Assembly: GCA_014621425.1 (NCBI GenBank)
Contig: JAANBB010000755.1
Span: forward strand, 1-12,025
Source: Cylindrodendrum hubeiense
Taxonomy: Eukaryota > Ascomycota > Sordariomycetes > Hypocreales > Nectriaceae
Direction of reading: 5' to 3'
Length of the DNA stretch: 12,025 bases
The notes below the pieces were generated by a model, which did not search any database, had not been told where the DNA came from, and saw nothing but the letters and a program-made list of their open reading frames with translations. A program made the position numbers and the translations under genes. Each line of letters starts with the position of its first letter. Position 1 is the first letter of the stretch. This document shows positions 1-8,100 of the stretch, piece by piece.

Positions 1-343
1 GTGGGAAGTGGACACTGGGTACTGGGGAAGGCGGACGCACGACGGAAAGCTCAGGTAGTGGATGAATGTATGAGTTTCTGGCGGGCTGGTTGGCGGATTT
101 GGGGGGGTGGTTGTCGGATGGGGTCTCGCCTTGCAGCACCTCGCAGGCTGGCGCTGTAAGAGCAGGAGAGACTGAGCAAGAGACGAGCAAGACGAGCAAG
201 AGACGACCACCCAGCCCACACCCCCTGGCAACCCAGACAGACCCAGGCAGCCCCAGGCAGGACGAGCACGAGAGCTCGAACTTACTTTTTTTTCGTTTCC
301 CCTCGCCACCATTGGCTTGGGACTGGCGTGCATGGCTGCCGGG

Positions 344-388
344 AGTGGGGCGCGCTAGATGCCAGTGGGGCGCGCCAGAGCATCTAGG
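344..388. repeat. 20-bp-period direct repeat overlapping an 8-bp inverted repeat
   Basis: AGTGGGGCGCGCTAGA at 344-359 recurs as AGTGGGGCGCGCCAGA at 364-379 (15 of 16 bases, period 20). Overlapping it, CTAGATGC at 355-362 is perfectly inverted as GCATCTAG at 380-387. Together this is a compact symmetric block in intergenic DNA. It could be a protein-binding array or slippage debris. Confidence 0.7.
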
Positions 389-459
389 AAAAATCCATGG
401 ATCCTGGGTCCAGAAAAAAAAATAAAAGAGGACCCAGCCGACAAGGGCGCAGGAGAAGG

Positions 460-473
460 AAAAAAAAAAAAAA
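460..473 (+). repeat. Poly(dA) tract, 14 A
   Basis: An uninterrupted run of 14 adenines follows a purine-rich segment. A shorter A9 run lies at 414-422. Such tracts exclude nucleosomes in fungal promoters in general. Whether they do so here is inference. Confidence 0.7.
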
Positions 474-741
474 GAACGAGGCAGCGCCGCGGTCCGTCAC
501 AGAGGCAAAAGAAGTGATTGACAAGCGAGCGTTCGAGAGGGAATAAAATAAAAAGAGGGCCCCCATCACACGCAGATGCGGCCTCAGAGCACGCACGCCC
601 AACGGCCGCCCGGGCAGCCCAATGCGGTGCGAGGCCCATCTGGGAGCTCGAACCGCGCCCAGCCGTGCAGCACCTCAGACCTCCGGCGCTGCTGCAGCGC
701 GGCGCAACAAGGGAGAAAATGGGAGGCTGTAGGTGCGGCCG

Positions 742-775
742 GTGCGGGTGCTGGCCGGTGCGTGCGGGTGCTGGC
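742..775. repeat. 14-bp perfect direct repeat, 20-bp period
   Basis: GTGCGGGTGCTGGC occurs at 742-755 and again at 762-775, so the copies start exactly 20 bp apart. The surrounding bases are also G/T/C-rich. Function unknown. Confidence 0.75.
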
Positions 776-991
776 AGCAGCTGGGCGCCAACACCAACAA
801 ACCACCAATACAGTCCCAGCTACAGATTACAAGGGAGAGAGGCGCCGAGGGAGGGGAAGGCATGGATGCGGGATGGATGGCACGGAGAGTGGCGGTGGGC
901 GGGCAATGGGCGCAACACGTCGTACCCAGACTCGATGTAGGTGCTCGATGCGGTCTACTCTGCATCCATACCGTCTTTCTTACGGACGGAG

Positions 992-1024
992 CTGGCTGGG
1001 TGCTGGCTGGGTTCTGGCTGGGTT
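992..1024. repeat. Tandem repeat, three 11-bp units
   Basis: Three consecutive 11-bp units (CTGGCTGGGTG, then CTGGCTGGGTT twice) fill 992-1024, followed by a partial unit CTGGAT. This is a minisatellite-like slippage product. Confidence 0.8.
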
Positions 1025-1231
1025 CTGGATGCTGCGCTCTAATACATGCTGGGCGCGTGCATCTCGTCCTCCGGAGCGACTCAGCAGGGGCATCAATACA
1101 ATCATCCGTCCGCCGATTGGTCCCTTGTTCCAGAACGAGGTTTGGCCGAGGCCTTTTCCTGTCTTCCTCCGGCCTTCCCTCTGCCATGGGGTTTCTCTCA
1201 CGTCAAGCATTGCCAGTAGTACGCAGGCTAA

Positions 1232-1708
1232 GTACGTACTTTTTTCGTGTACAGATTAGTCGCCGCCTCATGGCTTGGCTGCTCCCAGGCCACCTGGGCT
1301 CCTGGCCACCCTAGGTCGCCCTTGATCCACGACCCTGCCGCCTCACCCGCCCTCTGGCCCTTCCGGCCGCCGGGCCACTCCGGGTCTTGTCAGTTAGTGC
1401 CTTCGTCCGTCGGGGACCCTGAAATTCTTCAGTCGGCACTAACACAGACAGGTATGCAGGGCCGGACGGAGTGCTCGGTGTGGTGCTGCGGTGCTGCGGT
1501 GCCGCTGCGCATACGGAGATGTGCAGTCGCACGTAGTCGTACGTACCGTACCTTATTAGTACGCCGCCGATCTGTATCTGATGGCGTTGGGCAGTGGGCA
1601 CTCTGGCACTCGAGGCACTGAAAGCGTGCGACGTGTAAGCCGCTTTCTCATTAACCTTGCGACTAATATGTCATAGTATCTAATTGTGCCGACGTACTCC
1701 GTACGTAC
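1232..1708. repeat. Three dispersed GTACGTAC palindromes
   Basis: The self-complementary octamer GTACGTAC occurs at 1232-1239 (inside the 10-bp palindrome AGTACGTACT), 1539-1546 and 1701-1708. A related palindrome, CTACGTAG, lies at 2555-2562. Clustering of one octamer within 480 bp suggests a shared binding motif or a shared origin. No function is shown by the sequence. Confidence 0.6.
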
Positions 1709-1945
1709 CTCTTGAATGCCATGCCAGAACGGGCCACTCCAGCGAGCACTCCAGCGGTGCCGTCGGTGGTACGTCGCCCCGTTTCGTATGCCAGAAGATG
1801 ACGAGTGGACCGGATCATCTCTTCATCCCCATCATTTTCTCCATCAAGACCCGTTAGACCCTGGCGAGCCCCGTTGGACCCTTCCTGGTGACCAGGTCAG
1901 ACCCCCGTCGCCCATGGCAATCGATCTCTCCGAGCATGCGTGTCT

Positions 1946-1969
1946 GTGTGTCAGTGTGTCAGTGTGTCA
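1946..1969. repeat. Tandem repeat, three perfect GTGTGTCA units
   Basis: Three exact copies of the 8-mer GTGTGTCA run head to tail. They are followed by about 100 bp rich in GTGTGAG/GTGAGCG variants (to about 2075), making a degenerate microsatellite. No coding meaning is apparent. Confidence 0.8.
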
Positions 1970-2150
1970 ACCAGCATCGCTTGCCGCGTCTGTGCCTCAG
2001 GTCGTGTGAGAGAGACATGCCTTGTGTGAGAGTAAGTGAGCGTGTAAGAGTGGGTGAGCGAGTGTGTGAGACTGGGAGGGCGGTGTCTCAACATCCTTCA
2101 TCACTCTGCCAATCGTTACGTCTGTTTCTCCATGGGCCGTTTTGTTTAAT

Positions 2151-2185
2151 CCCTCCCTCCCTCTCGCCCTCCCTTTCGCCCTCCC
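2151..2185 (-). other. Putative G-quadruplex motif (minus strand)
   Basis: The plus strand has seven CCC runs, at 2151-2153, 2155-2157, 2159-2161, 2167-2169, 2171-2173, 2179-2181 and 2183-2185, separated by 1, 1, 5, 1, 5 and 1 bases. The minus strand therefore carries seven GGG tracts with short loops, well above the usual four-tract G-quadruplex pattern. On the plus strand it reads as a long C/T tract, common in fungal promoters. Folding is inferred, not shown. Confidence 0.6.
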
Positions 2186-2700
2186 TTTTGCTCCAGTGGT
2201 ACCCAACCCGCAACATCCGATGCACACAAACTGACAGAATAGAGCAGACCGACATGGACATGGATGGGCGGCGTCTCCAGGCGTTGACGACCCGTGCTTA
2301 CCTACATATAGCACTTACATTGGCCCAGCCGGCCCCATACCCCTCGTCTGATGCCAACGCTCAGCGCTGAGCAGCCGCCCAGAGCCCAGAGCGCTCGCTT
2401 CCTTATTCGGGCGTGTTCCCACTCTGCACGCTGTTTTGCCGTGCTGGTCCCTGTCCTCGGCCTCCCCAACCGTTGTTATTGTCGCTATTCTGGATGCACC
2501 TTTGATTGTTGTTTCTTCGCTTCCTACTCTCGGTGACGGTGTATTATTATTGCACTACGTAGCACCTTGTGCAGAAACATCCCTCGGCGCATACCTCCCG
2601 TTCCCATCCCCTCGTTCGTCACTTTCATGTTTCCGGCTAACAAAGTGAGACATCAAAACCACCCAACCTTGTTTCTTCCCCCTGAGGCCGCGACAGCCAC

Positions 2701-3489
2701 TCCTCTTACACGCACTTACATGGCCGTACGAGGAAGCCCTGCCTGAGCTGGGGCTCGTGGGCACGACCGCAACGCTATCTGCCTACTACTCTGCATCCGG
2801 CAGCCGTGTCATTGTCGTCATCCATGGGGTACCATCCCCTGGCCTCCATTTTCTCCGACGTACTATCATGTATGTATTCATGGCCTGACTTTCGACTACT
2901 GAACCTACCCTACAGTCCTTTGTACTCGACGGCTTCCCGTACACGAGAAAACTGGGCTTGACCCAGCTGAAGTCCACGAGGTGGGCTTCTGTGCAGCTCT
3001 AGCTCCCCCTCCCCCTTGCTTTCGCGTGCAGTCCGGTGCTGCTCCACCCACACCCAGGAGGGGACTGGCACACCTCGCCCCGAAACCGGGCCAACATCGC
3101 ATGATGTCCATCCATCCGTCTTGATTTTGCCCTCTGTGCGAGGTGTAAGCGACCTCGCCGGTGCTTACTCTGTGTATGCAATACTTCCTGAGGCCAACTC
3201 CTGGGCGAGGCCTGATTCCATCCCCTAGGCGCAAACCTGAGCTCTTGGTCATCACAAGAGCTCATCTGCGGCCCATTTCTCCTCATTGCCCCCGCCCCAC
3301 TGCCGAGGACAGTGCAGGACGGCCCCCCAATGTCTGAGGAACGCAAGCTTACATCCAACCTCGCTGCTCCTTTACCTTGCAGCTGCTCCTGAGTGGTTCA
3401 TGTCCCCCAACAAGTCCCTTGTCTCGCTGCCTTGCCTTTGCTTGGGGTGTGCCCGTTGCCTGGGCGTGCCTTAGGCCTAAACTCGAAAT
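2701..3489. other. Distal upstream region of the PhzF-like gene, no supported gene
   Basis: Only short frames of unrecognisable product are present. Minus-strand frames such as 2905-3255 and 2999-3358 overlap each other and lack domain-like sequence. The region is C/T-rich on the plus strand and contains a perfect hairpin at 3238-3264. A pyrimidine tract ending in CAG at 3380-3382 resembles a 3' splice site, and GTAAGC at 3145-3150 resembles a donor, so a leader intron is possible but unproven. Confidence 0.5.
3238..3264. repeat. Perfect 10-bp inverted repeat with 7-nt loop
   Basis: TGAGCTCTTG at 3238-3247 is followed by a 7-nt spacer and then its exact complement CAAGAGCTCA at 3255-3264. 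Each arm also contains the smaller palindrome GAGCTC. It lies about 565-590 bp upstream of the PhzF-like start codon. It could be a dimeric transcription-factor site or a hairpin in a transcript. There is no T-run after it, and bacterial-type termination is not expected in a fungus. Confidence 0.75.
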
Positions 3490-3829
3490 GCTCCCACCTT
3501 CCATTGGCCAATCCCCATCCGCGGCTTACCCTATACCATCTACAGTACTGTATCTACCTCTGCCTAGCCCCAACTTTCTTTCACTGACTCAGGCTTCCCT
3601 CGTCATTTCGACCCCACACCACCACCACAATCACCCCTCCGTCCCCTCACTTGCACACAAACACACACACAAACATATCACACTATTTCATCATCACCAA
3701 AATTTCACCCTTTTGCCAGCCGTCTATCACCTAACTACCTATCTAAGTTACGCCCGACGCCATTGTGCATCGCCCGCACGCACCCCGCGACAGCTATAGG
3801 CTTTCCGAAGCTCAACAGAGATAGCGAAT
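3490..3829 (+). promoter_or_regulatory. Proximal promoter and ATG-free leader of the PhzF-like gene
   Basis: From 3491 to 3829 there is no ATG on the plus strand; the nearest upstream one is at 3488. A chance stretch of this length would carry about five, so scanning ribosomes would meet 3830 first. ATTGGCCAAT at 3503-3512 is a perfect palindrome holding a CCAAT box in each orientation, a known type of site for the Hap/CBC complex. TACAGTACTGTA at 3541-3552 is a perfect 12-bp palindrome, a candidate dimer site. From about 3600 the DNA is CA- and CT-rich (CACACAAACACACACACAAA near 3653-3672), typical of fungal leaders. The transcription start itself cannot be placed. Confidence 0.6.
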
Positions 3830-4747
3830 ATGGAGCTCCCCTTCGTCACCCTCGACGTCTTTACCACGACTCGCTATCGCGGCAACCCCCTCGCTGTCGT
3901 CACAATACCCGCAAGCGTTCCCCCGCCTTCCCAAGCCCAGAAACAGGCCATCGCCCGCGAGTTTAACCTTTCCGAGACTGTCTTTGTCCACGATGTCCCC
4001 GATCCCGAAACCAACAAGCAGCGCGTCATCGACATCTTCGTCACCGATGCCGAACTCCCGTTTGCCGGTCACCCCACCATCGGCACTGCCGTTTTCCTCC
4101 GACCCCAGGGCGTCGATACCCTCATTACAAAGGCCGGCCCCATACCTCTCGTCGAGACGGCTCCCTCCCACATCCAGGCTGCTATCCCGTATAACGTCCG
4201 CCAGCACCGTAGATCCTTTGCCGACCTGCCCGACCCCGCCCCGGGCCAGCTGAATTCCGACCCGGCTATCCGACGCCTCGAACTCGATGCGCCACTCTTC
4301 AGTATTGTTAAAGGCATGACGTTTGCCCTCGTCAATCTCCCCGATCTTGACCACCTCGCAATCGTGACCACGAGCGTCTCCCCCTTCCACCCTCATCAAC
4401 TCCTCGATGACGGCTGGCAGCAGGGCCACCTGTCAAAGTACTTTTTCGTTAACACTGGGCAGAGAGAGGAGGATGGCAAGACCATTTTCTCTATCCGCTC
4501 GCGTATGATGGAGTCGGCTATGGAGGATCCCGCAACGGGGAGTGCCGCATGTGCCCTCTCCAGCTACCTTACCCTCGGGCAACCCGACCTCCAAAACCAA
4601 ACCTTCCGCTTCGAGATCGATCAAGGCGTGGAGATGGGCCGGGAGAGTAACATCGTAGTTGAAGTCGCCCTCCGCGACTCCAAGATTGACACAGTCAAGC
4701 TATCAGGGACTGCCACGCAAATTATGCGAGGACATGTCACCATTTGA
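3830..4747 (+). CDS. PhzF-family (phenazine biosynthesis-like) isomerase/epimerase protein
   Basis: This is a complete, intronless 305-residue protein, the usual length of the PhzF family. These are soluble proteins with two similarly folded halves that enclose the active site. The founding member isomerises dihydro-hydroxyanthranilate in phenazine synthesis; most fungal members have unknown substrates. Family motifs are clear: the N-terminal strand with RGNPLAVV (17-24), NLSET with the likely catalytic Glu49, DAELPFAGHPT (73-83, His81) and EDPATGSAA (232-240, Asp233), then GVEMGRES (266-273). There is no signal peptide or membrane segment, so it is probably cytosolic. The ATG at 3830 has A at -3 and follows a 339-bp leader without ATG. 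No phenazine genes lie nearby, so a phenazine role is not implied. The family assignment is firm; the reaction is unknown. Confidence 0.93.
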   Translation: MELPFVTLDVFTTTRYRGNPLAVVTIPASVPPPSQAQKQAIAREFNLSETVFVHDVPDPETNKQRVIDIFVTDAELPFAGHPTIGTAVFLRPQGVDTLITKAGPIPLVETAPSHIQAAIPYNVRQHRRSFADLPDPAPGQLNSDPAIRRLELDAPLFSIVKGMTFALVNLPDLDHLAIVTTSVSPFHPHQLLDDGWQQGHLSKYFFVNTGQREEDGKTIFSIRSRMMESAMEDPATGSAACALSSYLTLGQPDLQNQTFRFEIDQGVEMGRESNIVVEVALRDSKIDTVKLSGTATQIMRGHVTI

Positions 4748-5158
4748 TCTGGGGAGGCGATCAACTATTTCTCTTCCATTCAACTCAAGTTTCCTCAGGG
4801 AGCAGAACCGCACCCACACCCACACCGTGTGCTCAGTTTGTGATCTTGTATGTTTTTTTTGTAACAAACCATACGCCTAGTATTTTCTTCACACCTCATA
4901 AACTACTTTATCGTACATTAATACAGTATTACCGCATGCCCTTGGGCCCGGGCGCCTCATCCCCCCAGACAAGGTAGCCAGTGCCCGCTGACACTACATC
5001 TCTATAATTTCCGAGAGAGCCTTTACCAAACGCCCCCTGGATCTCTCGACGATGTACTGCACTGATTCCAGAAATCATCGCCATTGCGTGGTTCAAATGT
5101 ATCCTCCTTGTATCTCAGTATTCCACTACGCCTCCATCTGTCGCGGTCGTCATGTCAC
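4748..5158. terminator. Convergent 3' regions of the PhzF-like gene and NOT1
   Basis: These 411 bp separate the stop codons of two genes that face each other, so both transcripts must end here or overlap. On the plus strand a TGTATG motif followed by T8 (4848-4860) and A/T-rich DNA to about 4930 resemble fungal polyadenylation elements. AATACAGTATT at 4920-4930 is a perfect odd-length palindrome. For the minus-strand transcript, A/T-rich sequence around 5003-5012 is a possible 3' element. No canonical AATAAA is seen for either gene. No small gene is supported in the spacer. Confidence 0.55.
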
Positions 5159-8100
5159 TTAGGCCCGTTGGAGTACTTGAGCGAATCGTTCGGCAGCCTG
5201 ATGTTATGTTAGTATTTTTGTAATTCCAACAAGAAGGTGTTTGTAAAGCTTACCTCTGGGGTTGATTTGATGAACGGGAGATCGAAGAACATGTACTTCT
5301 CGTTCTTCACCAACTCCAGGACGGTGCACATCAGGCCCCAGGGCTGCGGCCAGAATCCGATAAGGCGCTCAAGCAGAATTCGAGTGATCTCCTGACGGAT
5401 CTCCGACTCCTCCGGGTCGTTTAGGTCCTTGCCAAAGATGTACAGGAGGACTTGGCTAAAGAAGTCCGTGTGGGCGTTCGGGAATCGCAGCTGATTGATC
5501 ATGCTGGCCAGAAGGTAATACCTAGCCTCTGGCGAGAGCTCGTGGATGAGGAGAGATAGGGTAGACACCTCAGCCTCTTCGCCCGACACCGTCACAGCTG
5601 TGCCCGCCTGGGCGGCCTGGTCTGCGGCATGTTGTCCAATGTAGATGACCGCAGCCCCGATGATTCGCACATTCGCCATGACGGGGATTTGTCCATAAGT
5701 TGTCTCCTTTGGCGGGTTGTGTGTAATAGCGTGGGTGATGGTGGCCACGACTTCCTCCGAAGGGCCGTTTTCGAGAGCTTGGTCAAGGATGCCGAGTAGT
5801 CCAGCATCATGGAGGATCGCGGTCGCCTCGTCCACCAGTCCAGGGCTGACCCTGGCCTCACCTGGTCGATCGGCCTTGACGCCAGGAGGGAGGGTTTCGG
5901 AGAGCTTGGGGCTCTGCTGTGGGTTAGCGGCCAAAACAGCATTGAGCAGCTGGGTGCAGTGCGGCGGGATGCTGGCACAGAGCTTGACGTGGTTGGCTGC
6001 GATGAAATCGGGGAAGTCATGCTGCAGAATTACGAGAAGCTTGAGGGTGGCGCGGTAGATCTCCTTTGCAACGTTGGATACCTCGAATACCTTGAGCTGC
6101 TCTCCGAGGGTGTCGAGGAGCTGGCACACAAGGTCGACAAAAGCTGCCCATCCGGCGCCTTCGGGCATCTTGAGGACCACCGGCAGGAAAGCGCGGTGCT
6201 GGATGAGAGAGAGCCAGGCGTAAATGAAGCCGGGAAGATGGGTAGGTCCCATCCCTGCGAACCTAGTGGCAATCTTGAGCATAACATCGCGACGTTCCTC
6301 CTCAACAAGGTCCTCAGAAATAGTATGGACCTCATGTAGGACCATGGATACAAGTCGGAAGAACACCCTCTGGTTCAGTTGCTCTCCACGGTTGACATGG
6401 TGATGATTAAGCACCAAAGTGATCAATGCTAGTGTAGAGTCCACAAACGACGCTCGAGAGCCCGGCGTCTCTGGCTGCATGCCGATAAAGGTACCAATCA
6501 GCTTGGCCAATGAATCAACCATGACGTAGGCGTCACCGACAGCACCGGCGTGAAGGATGTGTTCGAACCGGTCGACAGAGAGGTCGATGGCAATACGGAC
6601 AAACAAGAAGAAGTCATCTCGGTCGCGGATGACTTGCTTGACCTGCAACTGTTGAACGAAGGCAACCGTAGCCTTCTCAGAGGCATTGTGGTTGTTGCAG
6701 AGATGGACCCATTCCTCAAACACATACTCCATCTGGTCCTGTCGGAAGGTGGCCTGGTCGTCGGTGACCTGGGATGGCCGGGGCAGTCCGGAGCCAGTGA
6801 GCTTGTTCTTAACCCGCTGGCCAGCAGGCGAGTTGGGATCCTCGCAGATCCAAGCCCAGGCAGCTTCCAGAGTTCGAACAAAGTCAGCGTACAAGGCAAT
6901 CGGGCGGTTGTTCAGGAGTGCGAGGTCCAGCATATGCTCTAGAAAGTCGAGAGAGCCCTCCTTGCGGGCTAGGAGTGCCTTGGACATGGCAAGGTCGATG
7001 TTCCTCCAATCGAGCAGGTCAGTCCGGGTCAATGCTGCAAGCAATGGCAGGCTCAGAAAGGTAGGACCGGGTTGTTGGCTGAACAGAGCGCGGACTCGGT
7101 TGTTGAGACCTGGGCCGGAGATCTTCCTCAAGGTTTCCAGAACGTGGACCAAGCTCTCGAGTGTCAAGTTGTCCTCGACCTGTTGGAAGATGAGTGCGCT
7201 GATCTGCTCAGCGGCATAAATGGCAAACTCTTCAGAGTTCTGCGACGTCTTAATGATCAGCTGAACAAGAGCATCAACAACATCCAGGACGGGGTGAGGC
7301 CTGGGGAGACCCAAGAAATGCTCCTCCCGTGCTTCACCGGCAACTCGGAGAAGTTCCTGAAGTAGCTTGTTAACTCGCTCGGCTAGACCTCGTACATCCA
7401 TCTGGAAAGCTGGTGTTCGCCCGTTGGCCATGTTGTTTGCAGCAGCCGCATGGGGAGGTGCATATGGCTGCATCTGGGCACCCAAGTGTTGCTGAATGGA
7501 TGGCGTTTCGGCGGGTGTTGGCAGGTTGGGCATGGTGTTGAATTGCTCCTGCAACACCTCGTTGGCAAGCGACCTGGTCGCATCGGAAGTAGAAGGGCCA
7601 TGCGAAGGGGCAGGAATAGCTGTGCTTCGAGGCTGTCTAGCAAAATCTTCGTAGATAGCCATCTGTTCGGGGTTCAAGCCGTTCATGCTAGGCGACAGTT
7701 TGTAAGGGTTGGGAATTGCCATGGCCCATCGGCTAAGGTTCGAGTCAAAGTAGGGGTCGTTAGGTCTCTGGAGTCGGTGGCGGCGGCGGGCTTCCAGCTC
7801 TGGCTCAATCATCTCCTCAATCTCTGGAACAGCCCTTTCCTCGGCCTGCTTTTCGATGATGTTGCAGGCTAGGTCCAAGTTAGAGTTGACACACATAATA
7901 ATGGTACCTTCCGGAAGACCCTGTGGAAGGTCATTCGACAGGTTCCGCATATAGTTGGTAAAGTTGGCTCGCAGAGGCTCCTTGGAGGTAACGAGGGCTA
8001 AGCTACCAGCAGTGGCTTTAACCATGTTGACAGCTGAGGTTCGCACCCGGTTCTCGTCATGCTCCGTAGCAAAATCCTTGTGGATCATCTGCTGCGTGGA

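Larger units (their letters stand above)
1..1260. other. Intergenic DNA, low-complexity, no supported gene
   Basis: I find no gene here. Several overlapping frames stay open (the longest is + strand 576-1259). Their translations are rich in R, P, G, C and W, match no family I know, and alternative frames are equally open, as expected in GC-rich DNA with few stop trinucleotides. The stretch contains homopolymer runs (T8 at 286-293, A9 at 414-422, A14 at 460-473), GAGCAAGA-type purine repeats around 174-207, CCAGGCAG repeats around 232-260, a nested direct/inverted repeat at 344-388, a 14-bp direct repeat at 742-775 and an 11-bp tandem repeat at 992-1024. The poly(dA) runs could be nucleosome-poor promoter DNA of a gene lying left of the window, but nothing in the window shows that gene. 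Confidence 0.6.
1261..2700. other. Intergenic DNA with simple repeats, no supported gene
   Basis: No open frame here has a recognisable product. The strand composition drifts: G/T-rich tracts on + around 1940-2090, then strongly C/T-rich from about 2100. Visible elements are a CCCAGG/CCTGGG hairpin with a 3-nt loop at 1284-1298, three tandem 8-mers GGTGCTGC/GGTGCCGC at 1482-1505, a direct repeat of CACTCCAGCG at 1735-1744 and 1747-1756, a 13-bp repeat (CCCGTTAGACCCT at 1850-1862 and CCCGTTGGACCCT at 1870-1882), the palindrome CCTGGTGACCAGG at 1884-1896, and the two elements listed separately at 1946-1969 and 2151-2185. Confidence 0.6.

Noticed and set aside
576..1259. Open frame of 227 codons on the plus strand, with overlapping frames 518-940 and 733-1314
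   Set aside because: All three frames are open together in GC-rich repeat DNA. The translations are low-complexity R/P/G/C/W-rich and resemble no family.
3145..3382. Possible leader intron before the PhzF-like gene (GTAAGC donor, TTGCAG acceptor)
   Set aside because: There is no good branch motif and no coding constraint to test it, so I cannot support it without transcript data.
1..3829. Search for tRNA, 5S rRNA, transposon, terminal inverted repeat or CRISPR-like array
   Set aside because: No T-arm with a matching stem, no transposase-like protein, no long terminal repeats and no regularly spaced repeats of suitable length were seen.
3812..4429. 205-codon frame antisense to the PhzF-like gene
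   Set aside because: It is a shadow of the codon pattern of the sense gene, whose family motifs are unmistakable.
3830..4747. Phenazine biosynthesis cluster
   Set aside because: Only a PhzF-family protein is present. This family is widespread in organisms that make no phenazines, and no partner genes are in the window.
5717..7872. Several plus-strand frames of 110-180 codons opposite NOT1 (e.g. 5809-6339, 6686-7219, 7450-7872)
   Set aside because: They lie antisense within conserved NOT1 coding sequence and have no independent domain-like content.
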